From an uncultured Pelagimonas sp. (GTDB lineage Bacteria > Pseudomonadota > Alphaproteobacteria > Rhodobacterales > Rhodobacteraceae): a stretch of 64,000 nt of DNA. Within the stretch, counting starts at the first letter, position 1. The number at the start of each line of letters is the position of its first letter. Below the pieces are notes generated by a model that was given only the letters and a program-made list of their open reading frames with translations, did no database searches and had not been told where the DNA came from. The stretch covers positions 1 to 64,000 of the forward strand of contig NZ_CANMKO010000002.1 of the NCBI RefSeq assembly GCF_947498515.1, read 5' to 3'. Shown piece after piece: positions 24,969-32,802 of the stretch. A program made the translations under genes and the position numbers.

Positions 24969-25391
24969 TTAGTCGTCGCGATGGACCTTTTCGCGCCGTT
25001 CGTGGCGTTCCTGCGCTTCGAGCGTCATGGTCGCGATCGGGCGCGCATCAAGCCGTTTCAGGCTGATGGGTTCCCCGGTTTTCTCGCAATAGCCATATTC
25101 GCCTTCGTCAATCCGGCGCAGCGCGGCGTCGATCTTGTTGACCAGCTTGCGCTGACGATCACGTGTGCGAAGTTCAAGCGCACGATCGGTTTCCTCACTG
25201 GCGCGATCATTCACATCCGGAATGTTGCGCGTACCTTCTTGCAAGGTCTCAATCGTGTCACGGCTATCCGCCAAAAGCTCAGTCTTCCAAGCCAACAACT
25301 TGCGGCGGAAATACTCAAGCTGCCGTTCATTCATGAAAGGTTCGTTGTCTACCGGACGATAATCGTCAGGAAGGAAATTCTCAGGTTTCAT
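24969..25391 (-). CDS. dksA: RNA polymerase-binding factor DksA, one-cysteine form
   Basis: A 140-residue DksA-family protein that binds the RNA polymerase secondary channel and works with ppGpp. The coiled-coil tip motif is kept (IPDVNDRASEETD), as is the long helix NERQLEYFRRKLLAWK. The zinc-finger region reads YGYCEKTGEPI, so only one of the four usual cysteines remains and zinc is unlikely to bind. This form occurs in Rhodobacterales. Start 25391 matches the usual MKxExFLPDDYRP N-terminus; an in-frame ATG at 25424 with GGAG upstream would add 11 residues. It is divergent from moxR over a 282-bp gap. Confidence 0.9.
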   Translation of the reverse strand: MKPENFLPDDYRPVDNEPFMNERQLEYFRRKLLAWKTELLADSRDTIETLQEGTRNIPDVNDRASEETDRALELRTRDRQRKLVNKIDAALRRIDEGEYGYCEKTGEPISLKRLDARPIATMTLEAQERHERREKVHRDD

Positions 25392-25673
25392 GGTACCCCC
25401 GTTCGTTTCACCAACATCCGTCATGTTAAGTATCTCTCCAGAGTATTGGTGCCCCTCGGCGCAGCATCTACCGCATGGCCACGGTGATGTCACTAGCGAA
25501 AGCGTCAAATTGGGACACGGAAAACGATAGTAGAACAACATCTCCTAAACTCCCGTAAACAAGTCACTTCCCCATGAGAACGCTAACATCCTGAGCAAAG
25601 TGACGAAACGGTGCATCTTGCCAAGCCGCCCCGCTCTGGATACGCCTTGGCCCGAAGTTTTCAGGAGAGTTCC

Positions 25674-26513
25674 ATGCGCTTTCAAGGCACCGATTCCTAT
25701 GTCGCCACCGACGATCTGACTATGGCAGTGAATGCCGCCGTGACCCTAGAGCGCCCTCTATTGGTCAAAGGCGAACCCGGCACCGGGAAAACGGAACTGG
25801 CCCGTCAGGTGGCCGATGCGCTGGGTGCGCCGATGATTGAATGGAACGTCAAATCGACCACCAAGGCCCAACAGGGGTTATATGAGTATGACGCCGTCAG
25901 CCGTTTGCGCGACAGTCAATTGGGCGATGAGCGCGTCAACGATGTGAAAAACTACATCCGCAAAGGCAAGCTTTGGCAGGCTTTTGAGGCCGATCGCAAA
26001 GTGGTTTTGTTGATTGACGAAGTCGACAAGGCCGACATCGAGTTCCCCAACGATCTGTTGCAAGAGCTCGATAAGATGGAGTTTCACGTCTACGAAACCG
26101 GCGAAACCATCCGGGCCGTGAACCGGCCGATTGTGATCATCACCTCAAACAACGAAAAAGAATTGCCCGACGCGTTTTTGCGCCGCTGCTTCTTTCACTA
26201 CATCAAGTTCCCCGATCACGACACATTGCGTAAAATTGTCGAAGTCCATCATCCCGGAATCAAAGACGCGCTTTTGACTACGGCTCTGACGCAGTTTTAC
26301 GAGCTTCGCGACCAACCCGGTTTGAAAAAGAAACCATCAACGTCCGAGGTTCTGGATTGGCTCAAGCTGTTGCTCGCTGAGGATCTGGATGCTGAGGACC
26401 TCAAGCGAGATGGTGCAAACGCCCTGCCCCGGCTGCATGGTGCCTTGCTGAAGAATGAACAAGACGTTCATTTGTTCGAGCGACTGGCCTTTATGGCGCG
26501 GCGCGACCGCTAA
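25674..26513 (+). CDS. MoxR-family AAA+ ATPase (CoxD-like)
   Basis: A 279-residue AAA+ protein. Walker A is VKGEPGTGKTELARQVA (residues about 35-51), Walker B is VVLLIDEVDKAD, and sensor 1 is VIITSNNEKELPDAFLRR with the arginine finger region. The phrase NVKSTTKAQQGLYEYDAV is typical of the CoxD/YehL branch. Such ATPases act as chaperones with VWA partners to mature metalloenzymes, for example CO dehydrogenase. A CoxE-like VWA gene lies 2.3 kb downstream. AGGAG lies 7 bases before the start. A terminator follows. Confidence 0.9.
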   Translation: MRFQGTDSYVATDDLTMAVNAAVTLERPLLVKGEPGTGKTELARQVADALGAPMIEWNVKSTTKAQQGLYEYDAVSRLRDSQLGDERVNDVKNYIRKGKLWQAFEADRKVVLLIDEVDKADIEFPNDLLQELDKMEFHVYETGETIRAVNRPIVIITSNNEKELPDAFLRRCFFHYIKFPDHDTLRKIVEVHHPGIKDALLTTALTQFYELRDQPGLKKKPSTSEVLDWLKLLLAEDLDAEDLKRDGANALPRLHGALLKNEQDVHLFERLAFMARRDR

Positions 26514-26548
26514 ACAAGCGGTTGCCCCTAAACTCTCGTAACTTGTTA

Positions 26549-26577
26549 AGAGTGGTTAACACGTTTTAACCACTTTT
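26549..26577 (+). terminator. Terminator after the MoxR gene
   Basis: AGTGGTTAA pairs perfectly with TTAACCACT around CACGTT, followed by TTT, 38 bases after the stop. Confidence 0.75.
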
Positions 26578-27155
26578 ACGCCCAATGCGCGGCTTTGCCC
26601 CTGCGTCACCTAGGCCAAAAGCCGCAAATGCGCCGTGTTTCAACAGGCAATTACCCCTATTCCGATAGTCGAATGTTGCATAGTTGCACCTCGCAAACCC
26701 CTGCGTTTTATGACAAATTGGACCAATCCCACAAACGGGAAAAAATTTTGTCATTGGGTTCAGTCCGCTCTGTGCAGAAACCGTGTTTTTGCCCTATAGT
26801 CTCCCTACAGAGGACAGAAAAACACCGGATGTCTTGTACATCTGAGTAAAACAATGAGCAGGCAGGCTTCTAAACGTGTCCCAACGAATGGCTTTGACCG
26901 AGCGCGCTTTGCGTGCAGAGGGCGGTCCAGTGCGAACAGATTTTCGGAATGATGTAGTGTCATTTCGGGGTGTCTCTTTGCCTTATGCGACCTTCACCTC
27001 GCCGCTTGCGGACCGCTTTGGTGCGCTATCCTGTCGTGCGGCCACTTATATCATACGCCCCTTCTCGACGTTGTCTCAGGTATTCGATGTCATCGCCCGG
27101 TGTCTTTTGACCCCTTTGGCGTTGTCACACCTTTCCTCAATGACCCGAGGCTGTG
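26578..27155. other. 578-bp stretch without a confident gene
   Basis: Between the moxR terminator and the DUF2927 lipoprotein gene. It is more AT-rich than its surroundings near 26690-26850. A GTG-started open frame (26876-27163, 95 codons) runs to the next gene, but it lacks a clear RBS, has poor third-position codon bias and no recognisable motif, so I do not call it. No convincing RNA fold was found by eye. It may be a long leader for the next gene. Confidence 0.5.
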
Positions 27156-28538
27156 ATGCGTAGAACCCGTCGACTTCTTCTTCCGCTTTATCTGATGCTT
27201 GGGGCTTGTATGCCGGTCTCGCAATCAGACACCCCAACGCGATCAGCCACCACCGTCGACACCGGCCTTCCGCCGATGAAGGTGTTCTCGGTCCCCCGCC
27301 CGCAGGCCCCGGTCGCCTCCAACTCTGATATGGCGCGCGACTTTCTTGATCTGGCCTTTACGCTGGAATCGGGGCGCACGCTTAGCATGTTGACCCGCTT
27401 TGAAGGCCCGATTTCCGTCAATGTCGCCGGATCGCCGCCGCCGTCTTTGGGCCCTGATCTGACACGCCTTTTGCATCGTCTTCGCAATGAGGCCGGGATC
27501 AACATCAATCTGACCAACTCGGCCAACGCCAATATCACCATTCAGGCCGTGACCCGCGCCGATATTCGCAAATACCTACCCCAGGCGGCCTGTTTTGTTG
27601 TTCCGAATGTCTCGACCCTTCAGGAATACAAAGCCCATCGTCGCACCCGCAAGACCAGCTGGTCACAGCTAACCAAGCGCAACAAATTGGCGATCTTTAT
27701 TCCCAATGATTCCAGCGCTCAGGAAGTCCGTGACTGTTTACACGAAGAACTGGCTCAGGCACTTGGCCCGCTGAACGATTTGTACCGTTTGCCCGACAGC
27801 GTCTTTAACGACGACAACGTGCACACGGTTCTCACAGGGTATGACATGACCATTCTGCGCATTTACTACGACCCGTCGTTGCGCAATGGCATGACCAGAA
27901 GCCAAGTGGCCGATCGCCTTCCTGCGATTCTTGCCAAGGTTAACCCACGAGGTCAGGGCAAACCGGCCCGACGTTTGAACAAAACGCCGCGTGTTTGGAT
28001 TGACGCCGTACAAACCGCGCTTGGCCCCGGTGCCAATCCCGCCCAACGCCGCGCCGCCGCCACCGAAGCGTTGCAGGTAGCCAAGGCCATGGGCTGGTCC
28101 GATCACCGTCTGGCGTTTTCGCATTATGCCATGGGCCGCTTGTTGCAAGCGGTTGATCCCGAGGCCGCGCAGGACCACTTTGTTCTGTCGCAACGCCACT
28201 TTGGCACCGGTCCGGACACAGCCCTCCACCGCTCTTATGTGGCGTCACAGCTGTCGGCTTATGCCATCAGCGCCGGTCGCGGAGAAGATGCGCTTTATCT
28301 TTTGACGCCCCATCTCGACACAGCGATGCGCCATGAAAACGCGGCGTTGTTGGCGACCTTAATGATGTTGCGCGCCGAAGCGTTGGAAATGACGGGCCGC
28401 ACCACCGAAGGCCGCCAAGTCCGACTGGACTCGCTTGGCTGGGCACGCTACGGGTTCGGCTCTGACTGGGCCGTGCGTGCAAAGCTGCGCGAAATCGGCT
28501 CGCTCAACCCACAAAGACGGAGAATTGGCGGGTTATGA
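27156..28538 (+). CDS. DUF2927 lipoprotein
   Basis: A 460-residue secreted lipoprotein: signal peptide with lipobox LGAC (Cys at residue 18 or so), then a DUF2927 domain (TRFEGPISVNVAG, the ACFVVPN region, and DCLHEELAQALGPLNDLYRL, a metalloprotease-like HExxQ-type segment) and a C-terminal helical-repeat region (AQDHFVLSQRHFG, YVASQLSAYAISAGRG). HEELAQ recalls a zinc-peptidase helix, but a full active site is not established. GAGG lies 6 bases before ATG 27156. Its stop overlaps the start of a 55-codon gene. Its place between moxR and the CoxE-like gene may be chance. Confidence 0.8.
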   Translation: MRRTRRLLLPLYLMLGACMPVSQSDTPTRSATTVDTGLPPMKVFSVPRPQAPVASNSDMARDFLDLAFTLESGRTLSMLTRFEGPISVNVAGSPPPSLGPDLTRLLHRLRNEAGININLTNSANANITIQAVTRADIRKYLPQAACFVVPNVSTLQEYKAHRRTRKTSWSQLTKRNKLAIFIPNDSSAQEVRDCLHEELAQALGPLNDLYRLPDSVFNDDNVHTVLTGYDMTILRIYYDPSLRNGMTRSQVADRLPAILAKVNPRGQGKPARRLNKTPRVWIDAVQTALGPGANPAQRRAAATEALQVAKAMGWSDHRLAFSHYAMGRLLQAVDPEAAQDHFVLSQRHFGTGPDTALHRSYVASQLSAYAISAGRGEDALYLLTPHLDTAMRHENAALLATLMMLRAEALEMTGRTTEGRQVRLDSLGWARYGFGSDWAVRAKLREIGSLNPQRRRIGGL

Positions 28539-28702
28539 TCGTTATCTTGGGCGCATTGATCGGAGCGTTGATCGGCGGAATGACGGCCAAACGCCGTAAC
28601 GGTGACAAGGCTGATATCGCCCAATATGCGGTTGGATATGCCATTGCCTTTGCCCTTGTCGGGGTCATCCTGACCATCGCGATTGAAAAACTGATCGCCT
28701 GA
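28535..28702 (+). CDS. Small two-helix membrane protein (55 aa)
   Basis: A 55-residue frame overlapping the DUF2927 gene by ATGA. It has two hydrophobic helices (VILGALIGALIGG and VGYAIAFALVGVILTIAI) joined by a basic loop (TAKRRNGDKADIA) and ends EKLIA. Glycine spacing in helix one suggests tight packing. The 4-base overlap, the clean membrane pattern and the terminator 33 bases on all favour a real gene. Function is unknown; similar short proteins occur in Rhodobacterales. Confidence 0.7.
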   Translation: MIVILGALIGALIGGMTAKRRNGDKADIAQYAVGYAIAFALVGVILTIAIEKLIA

Positions 28703-28735
28703 AGACCACATTTGGGACCCGACAAACAATACATA

Positions 28736-28764
28736 AACGCCTCGGGGACCTCCGGGGCGTTTTT
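28736..28764 (+). terminator. Terminator after the small membrane protein gene
   Basis: AACGCCTCGG pairs with CCGGGGCGTT (one G.T pair) around a 6-base loop, followed by a T-run. It ends the DUF2927 unit. Confidence 0.85.
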
Positions 28765-28836
28765 GCGTTGTCGTGGAATGATTTGAACGCAACGGCGCAT
28801 ATTGAAGGCCCCGTCGGCCTCGCATAAGGTCCGCGC

Positions 28837-30021
28837 ATGTTTGTACCCTTCTTTGAAAATCTCCGCAGCGCCGGTGTGCCGGTGTCCTTGCGCGAATACC
28901 TCGCCTTTCTCGAAGGGATGAAGGCCGGGCTTGCCACCTATGACGTTGAAAGCTTTTACTTTCTGGGTCGCAGCGCCATGGTCAAGGATGAGCGTCACCT
29001 TGACCGGTTTGACCGGGCTTTTTCCGCGTCTTTCAAAGGTTTGGACGCCATCACCCCCGAACAAGTTCTCGACGCTGTCGACCTTCCGGCCGATTGGCTT
29101 GAGAAAATGGCCGAAAAGCATCTCACACCCGAAGAAAAGGCCGAGATCGAGGCGCTGGGAGGCTTTGACAAGCTGATGGAGACGCTCAAAGAGCGCCTTA
29201 AAGAACAGCAAGGTCGTCATCAGGGGGGCAACAAATGGATTGGTACCGCCGGGACGTCGCCCTTTGGGGCCTATGGCTACAATCCCGAAGGCGTACGCAT
29301 TGGTCAGGATAAATCCCGCCACCAGCGCGCCGTCAAAGTCTGGGACAAGCGCGAATTCAAGAACCTTGATGATTCCGTTGAACTCGGCACCCGAAACATC
29401 AAGGTCGCGCTGAAACGCTTGCGCAATTGGGTGCGTGACGGGGCCGTGGATGAGCTTGATCTAGACGGCACCATTCAGGCAACTGCGGAACATGGCTATC
29501 TCGACGTCAAAACCCGCCCCGAACGGCGCAATGCGGTCAAAGTATTGCTGTTTCTCGATGCCGGCGGCTCTATGGACCCCTATGTGAAGATCGTCGAAGA
29601 GCTGTTCTCTGCGGCGCGGGTGGAGTTCAAACATCTCGAACACTTCTACTTCCACAATTGCGTCTACGAAGGTCTGTGGCGCGATAACCGGCGTCGCAGG
29701 GATGCGCAAACCCCAACTTGGGAGGTGCTCAACACCTATGGGGCGGATTACAAATGCATCTTTGTCGGTGATGCGTCGATGTCGCCCTATGAAATCGCCT
29801 ATCCGGGCGGAGCAAATGAACATTGGAATCAGGAAGCCGGTCAGATCTGGCTGGAACGCATGCGCGATCAATGGAGCAATCATTTGTGGATCAATCCGGT
29901 GCCGGAAAAGCACTGGCAATATACGCAATCCATCCACATGATCCGCGAGATTTTCGAAGATCGCATGGTACCGATGACGCTAGATGGCATCGATCGGGGC
30001 ATGCGCCTATTGGGTCGTTAA
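28837..30021 (+). CDS. VWA-domain protein, CoxE-like
   Basis: A 394-residue cytosolic protein of the CoxE/YeaD group. The N-terminal part (MFVPFFENLRSAGVPVSLREY) is the typical start of this family. A linker carries GNKWIGTAGTSPFGAYGYNP. The C-terminal VWA fold has a MIDAS-like site LLFLDAGGSMD (D-x-G-x-S rather than D-x-S-x-S) and IFVGDASMSPYEI. These proteins pair with MoxR ATPases such as the one at 25674 to insert metal or remodel client enzymes. Here the pair is split by the DUF2927 and small membrane genes. Confidence 0.86.
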   Translation: MFVPFFENLRSAGVPVSLREYLAFLEGMKAGLATYDVESFYFLGRSAMVKDERHLDRFDRAFSASFKGLDAITPEQVLDAVDLPADWLEKMAEKHLTPEEKAEIEALGGFDKLMETLKERLKEQQGRHQGGNKWIGTAGTSPFGAYGYNPEGVRIGQDKSRHQRAVKVWDKREFKNLDDSVELGTRNIKVALKRLRNWVRDGAVDELDLDGTIQATAEHGYLDVKTRPERRNAVKVLLFLDAGGSMDPYVKIVEELFSAARVEFKHLEHFYFHNCVYEGLWRDNRRRRDAQTPTWEVLNTYGADYKCIFVGDASMSPYEIAYPGGANEHWNQEAGQIWLERMRDQWSNHLWINPVPEKHWQYTQSIHMIREIFEDRMVPMTLDGIDRGMRLLGR

Positions 30022-30116
30022 CCAATTATCACAGTTGGATATATTCTCGGTCCGACGTTTGATTTTTGTAAACACATCTACGGCAAATATCGCCCCAAGT
30101 AATTTAGGGCGACGAC

Positions 30117-31565
30117 ATGACGAACGACTATCAGGACCGGCTGAACACTTTTGACCTGACAGGTGAAACACTTGAAGTACTTGAAAAAGCCGGGAAAATA
30201 TTGGAACCCGCTTTGGATGAGGTTCTGAAAACTCTATACGCTCAAAACATGGCCGATGGCGAAGCGGGCGCATTCTTTCCCTCTGACAAGGCCCGTGATG
30301 CCGCCCGCGAAGCCCAAAGACATCATTGGAAAATGCTCTTGTCGGGCACATTTGATGAGTCTTATTTTGCCTCGACCGATCGTATCGGACGGGTGCATTT
30401 TGCCATTCAGCTTCCCTTCCCTTTGTTCTTCTCGACCTATGCGCGGGCCACGTCGGCCATGCAGGTCAAATTGTTGGCCAAAACATCGAAACCCAGTGTT
30501 TTTAAACGGTCTGAACGGCGCAACACTGACGCAATGTTGACGGCCCTGAACCTTGCTTTTGCATTGGACATGGAATTGGTGTCCAAGGCCTATTACGACG
30601 CCGTCGCCGAACAGGATCACGTGGCTTTTAACCACATTAGCTATGCCATGGCCGAGTTTTCCGAAGGCAATTTAACTTATCAAATCCCGCCCCCCGCCAA
30701 TAGCGACTTTCCAGAAACGCATAACAGTCTACGTCAGGCAATCAACTCGGCGACGGGTAAAATAGGCGACATGATGCAATCGGTGTCTGACACCGCGCTT
30801 ACACTCACCCATCTCGTGGCTGAAGTGGCGCAATCGACGGTGTCCCTATCGACTCGGACAGAGAGCCAGGCCGCGTCGCTCGAAGAAACCGCGGCTGCCA
30901 TGCATGAGATCACTGAAAGCGTGGCCAGCCAGTCCGAGAACACCCTAGAGGCGGATCAGGTTTCACAGACGGCACGTAAGGAGGCCATGAATGGCGCAGA
31001 AGTGGTGCGCAAAGCCACGGATGCCATGACACAAATCCAAAACTCCTCTGATCAAATCACACAAATCATCAGTCTGATCGATGACATCGCATTTCAAACC
31101 AACCTCTTGGCATTGAATGCCGGTGTTGAGGCCGCACGGGCCGGCAACGCTGGCCGTGGATTCGCGGTTGTCGCCGCCGAGGTCCGCAATCTGGCCAATA
31201 GCGCCTCCGAAGCCGCCACAGAGATCAAAAACCTGATCAACAAGAGCAGTGAAGAGGTTCAGTCTGGGGTTGATCTTGTCGCGCAGTCAGGTGAAATGTT
31301 GGATAGCATCGTTGGAGATTTCGCCAAGGTCTCGTCTTTGGCATCGACCATTGCCGCAGCCTCGGCGGAACAATCGCGCGGTCTTGGAGAGATCAACCAA
31401 GCCGTTGGCCAAATGGATTCGTTTACACAACGAAATGCCGCGATGGTGCATGAAACCCTGAGCGCGACCGAAGAGATGCAAAAAACCGCCGCTGAATTGC
31501 GTCGAATGATGCAGCAGTTTCGGTTTGATGCGGCGGGAGACCCCGACGTGGAGATTGCCGCGTAG
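30117..31565 (+). CDS. Globin-coupled methyl-accepting chemotaxis protein
   Basis: A 482-residue soluble chemoreceptor. The first 170 residues form a protoglobin sensor; H94 in [13 protein letters not shown] is the likely proximal haem ligand, as in HemAT. A HAMP-like segment ([18 protein letters not shown]) follows, then a coiled-coil signalling domain whose hairpin tip is intact ([20 protein letters not shown]). No transmembrane helix is seen, so it should sense O2 or another gas ligand in the cytoplasm and control CheA. No che genes are adjacent, so it is an orphan receptor. AGGG lies 8 bases before the ATG. Confidence 0.9.
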   Translation: MTNDYQDRLNTFDLTGETLEVLEKAGKILEPALDEVLKTLYAQNMADGEAGAFFPSDKARDAAREAQRHHWKMLLSGTFDESYFASTDRIGRVHFAIQLPFPLFFSTYARATSAMQVKLLAKTSKPSVFKRSERRNTDAMLTALNLAFALDMELVSKAYYDAVAEQDHVAFNHISYAMAEFSEGNLTYQIPPPANSDFPETHNSLRQAINSATGKIGDMMQSVSDTALTLTHLVAEVAQSTVSLSTRTESQAASLEETAAAMHEITESVASQSENTLEADQVSQTARKEAMNGAEVVRKATDAMTQIQNSSDQITQIISLIDDIAFQTNLLALNAGVEAARAGNAGRGFAVVAAEVRNLANSASEAATEIKNLINKSSEEVQSGVDLVAQSGEMLDSIVGDFAKVSSLASTIAAASAEQSRGLGEINQAVGQMDSFTQRNAAMVHETLSATEEMQKTAAELRRMMQQFRFDAAGDPDVEIAA

Positions 31566-31642
31566 ACATCAGCCAATTCCCGCGGGCAAACGTTTTGCCT
31601 ATTTAGCAAAACTGTTGGTAACTGCTTGTTTATGAGATATAA

Positions 31643-31718
<76 letters not shown>

Positions 31719-31835
31719 GTGAGGCGGTGTTTAGCCAAGGCAGCTGATCGGCGCAAGAGGCAAAATGAACTTTTTCGACAGGTTTTTTGACAATCTTATG
31801 TTCGAAGAACTTTGACCCGAACTAAGCGGTTCATA

Positions 31836-31867
31836 ACAAAGAAAGCGCGCCCTTTTCAGGGTGCGCT
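31836..31867 (-). terminator. Terminator downstream of the HU-family gene
   Basis: On the minus strand AGCGCACCCT pairs with AGGGCGCGCT around GAAA, followed by TTCTTTG. It lies about 100 bases after the HU-family stop codon and before tRNA-Val. The long gap makes assignment moderate. Confidence 0.65.
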
Positions 31868-31964
31868 CCGATGATTTTTGGAAAGTGACAAGAGACTTAA
31901 TCTCCTGACATCTAGGAAGTGAAAGAAGTCTGCATTCGCTGAGCTCAGGCCCGGCGAACCAAGC

Positions 31965-32387
31965 TTACTCCGCCGCCTGCGCAAGTGGATCAGGATCGGC
32001 TTTGTTGCCCTCTTCTGGTTGACGAATTCGGGCGTTAATCACCTGACCATTCACACCTTTTTTCATACGGTTCACTTTGATCTTGCCAAGCGGGCGCATG
32101 TTGATTTCACGCCCCTCTGCCAAAGCTTCGCCAAGGATCGCCAAGGCCGCCTCGATGGCTGGTTTCGCATCGCGTTTCTTGACACCGCTGCGTTCAACCG
32201 CCAATTCGATCAGCTCTTTTTTCTTCATCTCTTCGCGAGTCGACAAGGGGAGCTCTTCTACCTGGATCGCCACTTCGGGGTCCGATGCCGCAGGTACTGT
32301 CTCTGTTTTGTCGATCGCTTTGGATGGTGTCGATTTGGTCTTGGACGCCGTTGTCGAACGGGTCGTCTTCCGGGTCGTTGTTGCCAT
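31965..32387 (-). CDS. HU-family DNA-binding protein with N-terminal tail
   Basis: A 140-residue HU/IHF-fold protein. The helical dimerisation part is clear (KKKELIELAVERSGVKKRDA, then AIEAALAILGEALAEG), and the beta region reads INMRPLGKIKVNRMKKG. The usual DNA-intercalating arm motif RNPxTG is absent; the arm is shortened to KKGVNGQVINARIRQ. A 48-residue tail rich in Thr, Lys and Ser precedes the fold, and the C-terminus is acidic. DNA binding is expected, with different bending from normal HU. It lies downstream of lon on the same strand but separated by a small plus-strand gene. Confidence 0.82.
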   Translation of the reverse strand: MATTTRKTTRSTTASKTKSTPSKAIDKTETVPAASDPEVAIQVEELPLSTREEMKKKELIELAVERSGVKKRDAKPAIEAALAILGEALAEGREINMRPLGKIKVNRMKKGVNGQVINARIRQPEEGNKADPDPLAQAAE

Positions 32388-32553
32388 TTTGCCTGTCTCT
32401 GCTCTTGTTATATACGCGCGTTTTGTGCGCCGGAGCTCGTGCTCTCTGCTTTAAGGTTAACGTAAAAACGCAATTGATGCCAGCAATTGCTTGACTCACA
32501 TGCAAAAAATCAGGCAGAAATCTCCGGATTTTCGTTTTTTTGGGGAATATGTG

Positions 32554-32754
32554 ATGAAAAGTCTAGCTGCCGCTGCAATGTTCATAGCTCTTACCAATAC
32601 CGTTCACGCAGGGTCGCTTGACGATCCGATCGTCGAACCGGTTATGGCACCAGTCATGATTGAGGAAGAGGCCGCATCCAGCAGCGCGCCATCTGGAGCA
32701 TTGGTGATCACTTTGGCGACCATTGCCGTCTTTGGCGCAGCCCTGGCGAATTAA
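32554..32754 (+). CDS. Small exported or membrane protein (66 aa)
   Basis: A 66-residue protein with a signal peptide (MKSLAAAAMFIALTNTVHAG), a short acidic Pro/Met-rich segment (DDPIVEPVMAPVMIEEEAAS) and a C-terminal hydrophobic helix (GALVITLATIAVFGAALAN). GGGGAA lies 8 bases before ATG 32554. It would be anchored with about 25 residues in the periplasm. Function unknown. It is convergent with lon across a terminator. Confidence 0.68.
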   Translation: MKSLAAAAMFIALTNTVHAGSLDDPIVEPVMAPVMIEEEAASSSAPSGALVITLATIAVFGAALAN

Positions 32755-32766
32755 GCAGGGCAAGAT

Positions 32767-32797
32767 AAAAAAGGCCCCGAGGTTTCCCGCGGGGCCT
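32767..32797 (-). terminator. lon terminator (also usable on plus strand)
   Basis: AGGCCCCG pairs with CGGGGCCT around a 10-base loop; on the minus strand six T residues follow. On the plus strand the tail is TGTATTTTA, a weaker stop for the small gene. Confidence 0.87.
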
Positions 32798-32802
32798 GTA
32801 TT

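Noticed and set aside
26876-27163. 95-codon frame with GTG start before the DUF2927 gene
   Set aside because: No clear RBS, weak third-position GC bias, no recognisable domain, and it overlaps the start of a well-supported gene.
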